Program-made: the position numbers and the translations under genes
Notes under the pieces: model-generated
Database searches by the model: none
What the model was told of the DNA's origin: nothing
The model's input: the letters and a program-made list of their open reading frames with translations, nothing else
Origin: Spirochaetaceae bacterium
GTDB taxonomy: Bacteria; Spirochaetota; Spirochaetia; SZUA-6; DRHE01
NCBI GenBank assembly: GCA_020353535.1
Contig: CP070696.1
Span: 591,869 to 655,868 of the forward strand
Length of the DNA stretch: 64,000 nt
Reading direction: 5' to 3'
Shown: piece by piece, positions 1-8,217 of the stretch
How the letters are laid out: each line of letters opens with the position of its first letter
Numbering within the stretch: the first letter of the stretch is position 1

Positions 1-402
1 CGCGTATTAAAGACGAACCTGCTCGATGGTGGCGGTGCCACTACGGAAAACCGGCAGGTACCCTACACCGTTTTTATCGATCCCCAGCTCGGCCGAGTCG
101 GTTTGAGCGAGAAGGAGGCCAAGAAAGCCGGCGTAGAGTATTGGGTCGCCACCATGCCCATGAGCTGGATAGCCCGGGCTCTGGAAGTGGACGAATCGCG
201 AGGCATGATGAAGGTGCTGGTGGATCCGGACAGTAAGAGAATTTTAGGCTGCGCCGTGCTCGGCATCGAGGGGGGAGAGATCATGGCCATGATCCAGATC
301 GCCATGATGGCCGGGCTTCCCTACACGGCGCTACGGGACGGCATCTTCGCCCACCCCACGCTGGCGGAATCGCTGAACACCCTCTTCGGCCAGCTTGGCT
401 GA
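1..402 (+). CDS. FAD-dependent pyridine nucleotide-disulfide oxidoreductase, C-terminal part (5' end outside window)
   Basis: The frame is open from base 1, so the start lies outside the window. The visible 133 residues are the dimerisation domain of class I disulfide reductases (dihydrolipoamide dehydrogenase, mercuric reductase, RclA type). [17 protein letters not shown] segment opens it, and it closes with FAHPTLAE, where the His and Glu form the family's catalytic dyad. The phrase around the first segment is closer to RclA/mercuric-reductase-like proteins than to true E3. The redox-active Cys pair and FAD-binding region are not visible, so the substrate cannot be named. It is on the strand opposite to the E1/lipoyl genes at 10.9-13.2 kb, and nothing links it to them. 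Confidence 0.85.
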   Translation, partial: RVLKTNLLDGGGATTENRQVPYTVFIDPQLGRVGLSEKEAKKAGVEYWVATMPMSWIARALEVDESRGMMKVLVDPDSKRILGCAVLGIEGGEIMAMIQIAMMAGLPYTALRDGIFAHPTLAESLNTLFGQLG

Positions 403-432
403 GGGTTTCAGCCTGAGGAAACACAAGTCAAA

Positions 433-924
433 CTAAAGTGCTTTGTCAGGATCGTCCGTGATTTCGGGGGCAAAGGGCCGGTGTTTCAGCGGATCCAGTT
501 CGATTCCGTCGCAGCTCAGCGTTCTCTGAAGCTCTGTTACATTGACACAGCGGATATCTCCAACTTTCCTCTCCAGTGCCAATGCCGCAGCCGTGCCCGC
601 AGCCTGACCCAGAGCGAAGCGGGTGGGAATCATACGCAGGCTGGAGAAAGCCACCTGATCAGCGCTGATGCATTTTCCAGGCACCAGCAATTTCCTGATG
701 CCTCTGGGAGTTAAGCAGCGGAAAGGAACGGGATAGGGACCGACCTGCTTGCGTCAACCGAAAGACCCTCCTCTCTTTGGATCGGTTCTAGACCGGGAAG
801 GAGACGGGGCTCGACTCGCCTTCCGATGTCCCCTTCGGGCTGCAGCAACCGCCGCAGCGCATCCTGCAATCCCGCCTCCTGCTACCAGGACGTCGGGTTT
901 TGTCCCAACGATCCGGCTCTGCAC
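433..924 (-). pseudogene. FAD-dependent oxidoreductase (FAD_oxidored type) remnant with large internal deletion
   Basis: Reading leftward from a GTG at 924 (G-rich RBS at 932-936) gives a short N-terminus with the dinucleotide-binding motif VLVAGGGIAGCAAAVAAARR. Homology then stops and the frame ends near 754. In a different frame, from about 750 to 433, comes the family's C-terminus, including VPFRCLTPRGIRKLLVPGKC and ALGQAAGTAAALAL. The family is usually over 400 residues, so roughly 300 residues between the FAD motif and the C-terminal cap are gone and the two ends sit in different frames. Such enzymes often accompany sugar-catabolic loci, which fits the neighbouring ABC transporter. It cannot make a working enzyme. 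Confidence 0.8.
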
Positions 925-964
925 AGTGACACCCCCAGAAATGATTTTCGAATCCTACTTGATG

Positions 965-1115
965 ATACAAGCTGTAACAACAAATAATAGGGTATATCGA
1001 GCAAAAATCAATAGAATTTCTGATTTTTTTTGGAATTTGCACAGGAAGCTCTTGACAACACGCCGATTATGGCTCATAATCCTAAGCATGACTATACAGG
1101 CTGTACCTACAAGTA
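965..1115. promoter_or_regulatory. Pair of near-identical 22-bp sites, candidate operators of the GntR-LacI regulator
   Basis: Positions 965-986 and 1094-1115 match at 18 of 22 bases. Each contains a palindromic core of form TACARGCTGTA (966-976 and 1095-1105). They flank the regulator promoter, about 129 bp centre to centre, and the second overlaps the first codons of the regulator gene. This arrangement suits autorepression with DNA looping, as known for AraR/LacI-type proteins. The assignment is inferred from position and symmetry only. Confidence 0.5.
1052..1080 (+). promoter_or_regulatory. Sigma-70-type promoter for the regulator and ABC operon
   Basis: A perfect -35 TTGACA (1052-1057) and a -10 CATAAT (1075-1080) are separated by 17 bp. 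Transcription would be expected to start about 7 bases past the -10, on or next to the ATG at 1088. That implies a leaderless or nearly leaderless regulator message, and no Shine-Dalgarno is seen before that ATG. Confidence 0.7.
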
Positions 1116-2176
1116 AGTATGAGCAGATCCAGGATTGGATCCGCGACAGCATCGAAGTGGGTCATTTTCGGCCTGGCGATAAACTCCCTTCGGAGAGCGA
1201 GCTGTGCCGGCAATTCGAGGTATCCCGCAATTCGGTGCGTCAGGCTATTAAAACTCTGGTCAACGAGGGCTGGCTGGAGAGCAAAAAGGGAATCGGCACC
1301 TTCTGTCTGCTGAAAACCCGTCAATTGACCCACGACATCGGATTGATTTGCTACTTCTCCGGTTCCTACATCTTTCCCAGGATTTCCACGGGATGTGATC
1401 AGATCGCTCACCGCAACGGCTTCCATATCCTGCTCAAGCAGTCCGAATTCGACTACGAAAAGGAACGCCAGATTCTGATTGAGCTGCAGAAACGGGGCGT
1501 GGACGGCATCATCATTTCACCCTACTACAGCGGGGACGGTCTATCCAACCAGGATCTGCTTGCAGACTTGGAAAAATCGGGAACACCGGTAGTTCTGATC
1601 GACAATTATTTTCCGGAGTCAAACTTCACCCGCATCGCCATGGACGATCGGGCTGGAGGTCACCTGGTGGCTCAATATCTCTGGGAAAAAGGACATCGGA
1701 GAATAGGGATCTTGACCGATGCGGACTACTTTCCCAAGCAAATGAGGAAGCAGGGTGCTCTGGATTTCCTGAAAGAGGTTGAAGCGGATGTTCGCGAACA
1801 GTGGTTGCTCGACTTCAAGGGCCCGGCACCTGCGGGGAGAGCTTTTGATTCTGCAGATTCTTTCTTTTCAACCGGCAAAGATCTACCCACCGCCTTTATC
1901 TGTACGAACGACGAAGAGAGCATCGATCTGTACAAAGCGGCGGCAAAGCACAGCTTGAAGATACCCGATGATCTGTCGGTGATCAGTTTCGATAACTCCA
2001 ACCTGGCCGAACTGCCGGGAATTGCTCTTACCTCGGTGGACCATCCAGGACGGTACATGGGGGAACTGGCTACCAGGATCATTCTCGAACGCATTCAAAA
2101 TCCGGAGGTGGTTTGTCAAACCACCTCTTTGATCCAACCCAAACTGATCGAAAGAAGCTCAGTTAGGGAAATTTAA
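1088..2176 (+). CDS. AraR-like transcriptional regulator: GntR winged helix plus LacI/GalR sugar-binding domain
   Basis: The 362-residue protein starts with a GntR DNA-binding domain (about residues 8-75; KLPSESELCRQFEVSRNSVR is the recognition region). It continues with a periplasmic-binding-protein-like effector domain of the LacI/GalR kind (about 80-360), with GVDGIIISPYYS and LPTAFICTNDE as typical strands. This domain order is that of Bacillus AraR. It probably senses a sugar and represses the operon it heads, since the binding-protein gene starts 41 bp downstream on the same strand. The frame is open far upstream, but conservation begins just after the ATG at 1088 and a strong promoter abuts it. 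The ligand is unknown; a galactoside or arabinoside would fit the GH42 gene. Confidence 0.88.
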   Translation: MTIQAVPTSKYEQIQDWIRDSIEVGHFRPGDKLPSESELCRQFEVSRNSVRQAIKTLVNEGWLESKKGIGTFCLLKTRQLTHDIGLICYFSGSYIFPRISTGCDQIAHRNGFHILLKQSEFDYEKERQILIELQKRGVDGIIISPYYSGDGLSNQDLLADLEKSGTPVVLIDNYFPESNFTRIAMDDRAGGHLVAQYLWEKGHRRIGILTDADYFPKQMRKQGALDFLKEVEADVREQWLLDFKGPAPAGRAFDSADSFFSTGKDLPTAFICTNDEESIDLYKAAAKHSLKIPDDLSVISFDNSNLAELPGIALTSVDHPGRYMGELATRIILERIQNPEVVCQTTSLIQPKLIERSSVREI

Positions 2177-2217
2177 GGCTGGCCTGAGGATCAGCTGAAA
2201 AAACTAAGGAGGGAAGT

Positions 2218-3534
2218 ATGAACAATAACGTACTTCTCGGGTTGGCAATCGTAGTGCTGGCGCTACTGTTGCCAGTGGCTGCGTTCGCGGGGGGGACGCA
2301 GGAACAAACGGCTGAAGAGGAACCGATCATCACTTTCTTCGCCAATTCCAAGTACTACTCGGATAATACAACCATCATGCGGAACCAGGCCTTTGAGGCG
2401 GAGACGGGCATCAAGGTGGAGATGCAACTCGTGCCGGGGGAGGACATCGAGTTCTACGATAAAACGGACATCGCCATCATGGGCGGCGATAACACCGATT
2501 GCATCCGCCTGACCAATCCCATCAACATCGCCCGTTATGTTGACGCCGGCTTCCTTATGCCGTTGGACGAAATATTAGACGAGATCGGCTACGCCGCGGA
2601 AGCTGTGTACGGAAAGTTCCTCAAGAGGTACAACGGCCATCTTCTGTATCTGCCCTATGAGCAGTCGATTCACTCGGTTTACTTCAACAAGGCGATCTTC
2701 GATTCAGCTGGTGTGGCCTATCCCCAAACGCCCTGGACCTGGGACGACTATGTCACCACAGCCAAAAAGCTCGTCGACAAGTCCAGGGGTGTCTATGGGT
2801 CATACTTCGTGAATTGGCCCTACTACTACTACATGCTGGCCAGGCAGCGGAACATCCGTGCGTACAAAGCGGACGGCTCTTCCAACTACGAACATGCAGC
2901 CTTCAAAGAGTCGTTGAAATTCATGAACGATCTCGGTAACGTGCACAAGGTCCAACCGTCCTATCTGGAATACCAGGCCAAGAAGATGCAGTGGGACACC
3001 TGGGCCGCTACCGGAAAGTTCGGGATGATCTGCATTGGCAGCTGGTTCACCGGCCTGCTGACTGACCCGGCAACCTATCCTCGGGATTGGGACTGGGGCA
3101 TCGTAGAGACACCGGCGGCCGGTCCCAGCGGCAAGAACAACCTGATGGCAGGCGGCGTTTGGTCTATACTCAAAAACGCCAAACACCCCAAGAACGCTGC
3201 CCGTTATATCGCCTGGGTCTCGGAGAACAGCTATAAATACGCAGGAGGGATTCCCGCACGGGTCAATCTAACACCCCAGGAAGTACAGGATCTTCTCGGT
3301 GGAATCGCCGAGAAATCCGCCGGCTCGGTCACGGTGGAACAGCTGAACGCTGCCTTGCTGGCCAACACGCTGGGTGTCGTGGATGAGAAGATCAGCGGCC
3401 CCAGAGTAAGAGAGTACTCCGACATAATCGAACAAGAAGGTCAGCTGTATCTGTCGGGAGAGCAATCCCTTGAGGACACTATCAGGATCATCAAGGAGAG
3501 GGCCGATAGAATATTGGCCGAGAGTAAAACATGA
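2218..3534 (+). CDS. Sugar ABC transporter substrate-binding protein (CUT1 family)
   Basis: This 438-residue extracellular solute-binding protein has a signal peptide (hydrophobic core about residues 5-22) and a probable cleavage after AFA, giving a mature start GGTQEQ. There is no lipobox Cys, a pattern I associate with spirochaete sugar-binding proteins. The body has family 1 features, such as LPYEQSIHSVYFNKAIFDSA and a Trp/Tyr-rich ligand cleft. A strong AGGAGG ribosome site precedes the ATG. It delivers an oligosaccharide to the two permeases encoded next. No ATPase gene lies in the operon, so a shared MsmK/UgpC-type ATPase elsewhere must energise it. Confidence 0.92.
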   Translation: MNNNVLLGLAIVVLALLLPVAAFAGGTQEQTAEEEPIITFFANSKYYSDNTTIMRNQAFEAETGIKVEMQLVPGEDIEFYDKTDIAIMGGDNTDCIRLTNPINIARYVDAGFLMPLDEILDEIGYAAEAVYGKFLKRYNGHLLYLPYEQSIHSVYFNKAIFDSAGVAYPQTPWTWDDYVTTAKKLVDKSRGVYGSYFVNWPYYYYMLARQRNIRAYKADGSSNYEHAAFKESLKFMNDLGNVHKVQPSYLEYQAKKMQWDTWAATGKFGMICIGSWFTGLLTDPATYPRDWDWGIVETPAAGPSGKNNLMAGGVWSILKNAKHPKNAARYIAWVSENSYKYAGGIPARVNLTPQEVQDLLGGIAEKSAGSVTVEQLNAALLANTLGVVDEKISGPRVREYSDIIEQEGQLYLSGEQSLEDTIRIIKERADRILAESKT

Positions 3535-3541
3535 GAAAGGT

Positions 3542-3565
3542 GGGGCTCCTCCTTGGGGGAGCCCC
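3542..3565 (+). other. Intercistronic stem-loop between binding protein and permease genes
   Basis: GGGGCTCC (3542-3549) pairs with GGAGCCCC (3558-3565) around an 8-base loop. No U tract follows, so it is probably not a full terminator. Its place just after the binding-protein stop suits mRNA stabilisation or partial attenuation, raising binding-protein output over permease output, as known for malE-malF. Confidence 0.6.
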
Positions 3566-3604
3566 CATATCAGAGCAGTTCGTTGAGATCGAACGAGTTG
3601 GTAC

Positions 3605-4519
3605 ATGAGCAGTACAAGGTTCAGGCGAAGCAGATTTTCATTGAAAGAGGAACGCACGGCACTGCTGTTCATTGCGCCGTTCATCCTCGGCTTCCTGGTT
3701 CTCAACTTTTCACCCCTTTTCTATTCAATATTCCTGAGTCTGGTGAACTTCAACGAACTCGGAGCCCTGCGCACGAATGAGTTCATCGGCCTGAAGAACT
3801 ACACGCGTATCTTCGGCGACCGCCTTGCTCTTGCAGCCTATATCCGCAGTTTCTATTTTACCGTTATCTATGCCGGTGGAATTATCGTCCTTTCCCTGTT
3901 TATGGCTCTGTTTCTGAATCGAAGTCTTTACCTCCGGGTTCCCAGCCGGACCATGATCTATATGCCCTATGTAGCCAATGTGATCGCAGTAAGCATGGTT
4001 TGGACCATCGTACTGAATCCCTTCGAAGGACCGGTGAATGTCCTGCTGAGACTGTTCGGAGTACCCGAAGAGTCTCTGCCGATGTGGCTGCTCGGAGTCC
4101 GCTCGGCCCTGCCTACCGTGGCTGCCATCAAGGTCTGGCGGAATCTGGCTTTTCAGACAATCGTGTTTCTGGCGGCGCTACAGGAAGTTCCCAGGGAGCT
4201 GTACGAATGCGCCGAGATCGACGGCGCCGGCTGGTGGAAGAAATTCTACCGGATCACGTTACCCATGATCTCTCCCACGATGTTCTTCCTCGTGGTTGTT
4301 ACCATCATAGGCTCGTTCAATTCTCTGGCCCTCGTCAAAGGTCTGACCGGCGGCGGTCCCGGCTCGGCCACCCGCATAATAACGCTCTTTGTCTATGAAC
4401 AGGCCCTGCGATATTCCTACTACAGCTATGCCAACGCCCTAGCCTGCCTGCTGTTTCTCTTCATTCTGATCATCACCCTCCTCCAGTGGAAGGCGCAGAA
4501 GCTATGGGTTCATTACTGA
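3605..4519 (+). CDS. Sugar ABC transporter permease, MalF/UgpA type
   Basis: The 304-residue integral membrane protein has six predicted membrane segments, starting with ALLFIAPFILGFLVLNFSPL. The EAA loop that contacts the ATPase is present as ECAEIDGAGWWKKFYRITLP, about 90 residues from the C-terminus. A GGPGSAT segment typical of MalF-type subunits follows. It pairs with the MalG-type permease encoded next, whose ATG lies inside the last codons of this gene (16-bp overlap), indicating translational coupling. The ATG at 3605 lacks a clear ribosome site but agrees with the family start. Confidence 0.92.
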   Translation: MSSTRFRRSRFSLKEERTALLFIAPFILGFLVLNFSPLFYSIFLSLVNFNELGALRTNEFIGLKNYTRIFGDRLALAAYIRSFYFTVIYAGGIIVLSLFMALFLNRSLYLRVPSRTMIYMPYVANVIAVSMVWTIVLNPFEGPVNVLLRLFGVPEESLPMWLLGVRSALPTVAAIKVWRNLAFQTIVFLAALQEVPRELYECAEIDGAGWWKKFYRITLPMISPTMFFLVVVTIIGSFNSLALVKGLTGGGPGSATRIITLFVYEQALRYSYYSYANALACLLFLFILIITLLQWKAQKLWVHY

Positions 4520-5352
4520 GTTCAAAAAAAGCATCGCGCCATATCATAAAAGCCGTACTATCGCTAACGGTCTTTGTCATCGGACTCTTGATGATCACGC
4601 CCTTCATCTTCATGATATCCGCTTCCTTCAAATACCCCGGACAGGTGTTTGTCGAACCCCTTAAGATCATCCCGGACAAGCTTTTTTTAGGGAACTTCCA
4701 ACGGGTTCTCAGCGACGATCTGTACTTCGGATGGTACTGGAACAGCATTCGGGTGGTGCTGATCGCCATTCCTCTCCGCGGTTTCTTTGTCACCATCGCC
4801 GCTTACTCATTCGCCCGACTACGCTTTCGGGGTAGAAACATCATATTCCTGATCTTCATGTCCACCATGATGATCACCCCGGAAGTGACGATCATTCCAC
4901 GTTATCTGTTGTACAAGTCGATGTATATAATCGATACTCAGTGGGCTTTGATCCTTCCGGCTACCTTCGATGTATTCTTCCTGTTCATGCTCCGCCAGTT
5001 CTTCATGACCATACCGCTCGAGTTGTCCGAGGCGGCCCGCATTGACGGCTACGGGCACTTTACCATCTACTATCAAATCATCCTGCCCCTGGCTAAACCG
5101 GCATTGATAACCATGGTCCTGTTCACTTTTATCTGGCTGTGGAACGACTACGTGAATCCCTTTGTGTTTATAAATACGATGAAGAAGCAGTTGGTCACGG
5201 TTGGTCTTCAGTTCTTTCAGTCCCGGGAAGGAGCCAACTACGCCCTGCAGATGGCCGGGGCAACATTTGCCGTGATCCCGACGATCTTCATGTTCACCTT
5301 CACCCAGAGGTACTTCGTCCAGGGCATTACCTCCAGCGGAATCAAAGGATAG
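4504..5352 (+). CDS. Sugar ABC transporter permease, MalG/UgpE type
   Basis: This 282-residue protein has six membrane segments and an EAA loop (EAARIDGYGHFTIYYQIILP) with the following Pro-Ala expected of MalG-type subunits. It ends with YFVQGITSSGIKG, the conserved family C-terminus. I chose ATG 4504 over an upstream GTG at 4486 because GGAAGG precedes it at a suitable distance and it gives tight coupling to the upstream permease. It forms the heterodimeric channel with that protein. Substrate specificity cannot be read from the sequence; the GH42 gene downstream suggests a beta-galactoside. Confidence 0.92.
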   Translation: MGSLLSSKKASRHIIKAVLSLTVFVIGLLMITPFIFMISASFKYPGQVFVEPLKIIPDKLFLGNFQRVLSDDLYFGWYWNSIRVVLIAIPLRGFFVTIAAYSFARLRFRGRNIIFLIFMSTMMITPEVTIIPRYLLYKSMYIIDTQWALILPATFDVFFLFMLRQFFMTIPLELSEAARIDGYGHFTIYYQIILPLAKPALITMVLFTFIWLWNDYVNPFVFINTMKKQLVTVGLQFFQSREGANYALQMAGATFAVIPTIFMFTFTQRYFVQGITSSGIKG

Positions 5353-5405
5353 ATCGTGATCCTGACGTTGAGGAATTGGACGTGTAAAAAAGTAAGATCA
5401 GTCGA

Positions 5406-7502
5406 ATGAGTAAATATCCTCCGATAAATCCCAAGCTTCCTCATCTCATCCACGGCGCGGACTACAATCCCGATCAATGGCTGGATCGGCCGGATATTCT
5501 CATCGAGGACCTGCGGCTGATGAAGCAGGCCGGATGCAACGCCATGAGCTTGGGCATATTCTCCTGGGTCACTCTGGAACCCCGGGAGGGGGAGTTCGAT
5601 TTTTCCTGGCTGGACCGGATCATGGACGGTCTGGCCGAGTCGGGCATATTTGTCATCTTGGCTACCCCGACCGCAGCCAAACCGGCCTGGCTGGCGCAGA
5701 AGTATCCGGAGGTGCTTCGAGTAACAGCCGATCGCAGGCGAAAGCTTCAGGGACTGCGCCACAACCACTGTTACACCGCCCCGGCCTACAGGGAGCGAGC
5801 GGGAATCATCAACACCAAACTCGCCGGGCGCTACGGAAATCATCCCGCTCTGCTGATGTGGCATATCTCTAACGAGTACGGCGGGGAGTGCCACTGCCAG
5901 CTCTGTCAGGAAGCCTTCCGCACCTGGCTGCGCAGGAAGTACGACGACAGCCTCGACAGACTCAACCAGGCCTGGTGGACCGTCTTTTGGAGTCACACCT
6001 ACACGCAGTGGGAACAGATCGAATCCCCATCCCCCATCGGCGAATCCCTTCTGCACGGATTGACAATCGATTGGAAGCGCTTCGTCACCGACCAGACCAT
6101 CGATTTCTTGAGAGCCGAGCTTGCACCCCTTCGGGAAATTACCCCGAATGTGCCTGTTACCACCAATTTTATGGGTACCTACCCGGGCTTGAACTACTGG
6201 AAGTTTGTCGACGAGCTGGACGTCATCAGCTGGGACAGCTACCCCTGCTGGCATTCGAAGGGTGAGACGAAGGATTGCGGGCATCCGGCGGATGAACAAG
6301 GAAGAGATTGGAGGGTGGCGGCGGACACCGCTTTCTCTCACAGCATCATGCGCTGCCTTAAGGGGGGCAGACCATTCATGCTGATGGAGAGCACCCCCAG
6401 TGTGAGCAACTGGCACCCTGTACAAAAATTGAAACGACCGGGGATGAACAGGCTGAGCTCGTTTCTGGCGGTCGCCCACGGCTCGGATACGGTGCAGTAC
6501 TTCCAGTGGCGGAAGAGCAGGGGCAGCAGCGAGAAACTTCACGGTGCGGTGGTGGATCACACCGGAAGCGAGAATACCCGCATATTCCGTGAGGTAGCAC
6601 GAATCGGCTCGGATTTAAAAAAACTGGACGCCCTGGTCGGTACCACGGTACCTGCAGAAACAGCCATCGTTTACGATTGGGAGAATCGCTGGGCTATCGA
6701 TGAGGCCATGGGGCCCGTGTACAGGCGGAACAAGAAGTACGAGCAAACCTGCAAGAATCACCACTATCCCCTTTGGGCTCTGGGGATTCCGGTGGACGTG
6801 ATCAGCATGGATTGCGATTTCTCCTCCTACAAGCTGGTGATCGCTCCAATGCTGTACATGGTCAGAGAAGGTGTAGCCGAGCGCCTGGAGACGTTTGTCG
6901 AGCAGGGGGGAACCCTGGTCTGTACCTACTGGAGCGGAATCGTGGACCAGAACGATCTCTGCTTCCTGGGAGGCTTCCCCGGTCCGTTGAGAATGCTGCT
7001 CGGCATTTGGGCAGAGGAGATTGACGCCCTGTATCCACAAGAGCACAACGCCTTGATTATGGAACCCGTCAACGAGCTTGGGCTCACCGGTGAGTACGAG
7101 CTGAGAGATTTCTGCGAGATCCTTCACGCCGAAACGGCGATGGTGTTGGCCAGATACAGGGGAGATTTCTACAGAAGCAAACCCGTACTGACCGTAAACG
7201 GCTTTGGCAAAGGGCGGGCTTATTATCTAGCCGCCCGGGTCGAAGAGCGATTTCTGCAGGATTTTTATGCCTCCCTTACCGGTGCCCTTTCTCTTAAACG
7301 GGCACTTGCAGCAGACCTTCCCGAAGGGGCAAGTGCTCAAGTCCGCAGCGACGGCAGCAAAGATTACATCTTCCTGCTCAACTTCACTCAAGCGCCGCAG
7401 ACGATCGATCTGGGCGAGCGTATTTTCAATGAGATGCTTACCGGCAAGGAACTGACTGGCCGGATCGATCTTGAGCCCTTCGACGTGAAGGTTATAACCT
7501 AG
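5406..7502 (+). CDS. GH42 beta-galactosidase
   Basis: At 698 residues it has the usual GH42 length and A-B-C domain order. The TIM barrel opens with GADYNPDQW. The acid/base Glu157 sits in HISNEYGG and the nucleophile Glu328 in LMESTPS. A Cys cluster (ECHCQLCQEAF, with an earlier HNHCYT) matches the zinc site of GH42 enzymes. The trimerisation and C-terminal domains follow (about 400-700). There is no signal peptide, so it works in the cytosol on imported galactosides. It is encoded 53 bp after the MalG-type permease, on the same strand, and probably acts on the sugar brought in by that transporter. Some GH42 members cleave alpha-L-arabinopyranosides, which would fit the AraR-like regulator. 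Confidence 0.93.
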   Translation: MSKYPPINPKLPHLIHGADYNPDQWLDRPDILIEDLRLMKQAGCNAMSLGIFSWVTLEPREGEFDFSWLDRIMDGLAESGIFVILATPTAAKPAWLAQKYPEVLRVTADRRRKLQGLRHNHCYTAPAYRERAGIINTKLAGRYGNHPALLMWHISNEYGGECHCQLCQEAFRTWLRRKYDDSLDRLNQAWWTVFWSHTYTQWEQIESPSPIGESLLHGLTIDWKRFVTDQTIDFLRAELAPLREITPNVPVTTNFMGTYPGLNYWKFVDELDVISWDSYPCWHSKGETKDCGHPADEQGRDWRVAADTAFSHSIMRCLKGGRPFMLMESTPSVSNWHPVQKLKRPGMNRLSSFLAVAHGSDTVQYFQWRKSRGSSEKLHGAVVDHTGSENTRIFREVARIGSDLKKLDALVGTTVPAETAIVYDWENRWAIDEAMGPVYRRNKKYEQTCKNHHYPLWALGIPVDVISMDCDFSSYKLVIAPMLYMVREGVAERLETFVEQGGTLVCTYWSGIVDQNDLCFLGGFPGPLRMLLGIWAEEIDALYPQEHNALIMEPVNELGLTGEYELRDFCEILHAETAMVLARYRGDFYRSKPVLTVNGFGKGRAYYLAARVEERFLQDFYASLTGALSLKRALAADLPEGASAQVRSDGSKDYIFLLNFTQAPQTIDLGERIFNEMLTGKELTGRIDLEPFDVKVIT

Positions 7503-7511
7503 CTCCCACCG

Positions 7512-8135
7512 ATGCGCCCGACCGGAAAGAAAGTGAACGTCGTTCTGATTCTCAGCGACGACCAGGGCGCCGGACTCTACTGCGGGGCGCCGCTGATCAA
7601 TGAGGGCAGGATCTACCATGAGCCCAGGTACGTCACCGAGGTGATCACGGAAAACGCACTGATCTTTCTGAAAGGACAAGCGAACGCTGAAAGACCCTTC
7701 TACCTGAGCATTCACTACACCGCGCCCCACAGTCCGTGGGACAGAGCCAATCACCCTCCCGAGCTCTACGACCGGTACTTCCAGGGGTGCCCTTTCGGCA
7801 GTATCCCGGTTGAGCCCATGCACTCCTGGCAGATCAACACCGCTCACTACGGAGAGGGGGAGAGGCGCCGGGAGCTGTTGAGCGGCTACTTCACAGCTGT
7901 GACCGCCATGGATTCCGTGGTTGGACGGATCCTGAAAGCCCTGGAAATAATGTTACTGGTAGGAAAATATCGCTTGTCGGGAACACATATCCACGATGCA
8001 AACGTTGTTGCTGCCCTGTCAGCCCATGGTTTATCCAAACTAGTAACTGAAAATCAAGGTGATTTCTCACTCTTCTCCGAAGTGGAAACCGTCGGACTTT
8101 CCGATATCTATAAAAGGATTACCAGTTCATCTTAA
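7512..8135 (+). pseudogene. Sulfatase remnant fused in frame to a PIN-domain (VapC) tail
   Basis: The 207-residue frame joins three pieces. Residues 8-18 (VNVVLILSDDQ) are the sulfatase N-terminal metal site. The sequence then jumps to the later sulfatase core (HYTAPHSPW and a GYFTAVTAMDS helix), skipping about 170 residues that hold the Cys-x-Pro-Ser-Arg formylglycine motif. Near residue 148 it switches, in frame and in visibly AT-richer DNA, to a PIN-domain C-terminus (HIHDANVVAALSAHG, ENQGDF). It therefore lacks the sulfatase nucleophile and has only half a toxin fold. It begins 10 bp after the GH42 stop, so a working sulfatase once belonged to this operon. No function is expected now. Confidence 0.78.
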
Positions 8136-8200
8136 ATTGGTGATTCCAACCACAAAGACCTCGAAGCTCATTCATGTCCATCGTCTCTTCCTAACACACC

Positions 8201-8217
8201 CCGCTTGCTACAAGCGG
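8201..8217. other. Perfect 7-bp hairpin with a stop codon in its loop
   Basis: CCGCTTG (8201-8207) pairs with CAAGCGG (8211-8217). The three-base loop, 8208-8210, is the TAG stop codon of the UroD-like gene read on the minus strand. There is no U tract. It marks the end of the long minus-strand operon and may protect the 3' end. Confidence 0.45.

Noticed and set aside
1..402. The disulfide reductase as the missing E3 of the E1/lipoyl set
   Set aside because: It is more than 10 kb away, on the opposite strand, in another operon and closer to mercuric-reductase/RclA-like sequences than to E3.
749..1087. Long upstream extension of the GntR-LacI reading frame
   Set aside because: It runs antisense over the FAD oxidoreductase remnant and through the promoter, has no family similarity, and the conserved GntR domain begins just after the ATG at 1088.
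5238..6560. 440-residue open frame antisense to the GH42 gene
   Set aside because: Composition and lack of any motif fit a shadow of the GH42 codon bias; the plus-strand gene is unambiguous.
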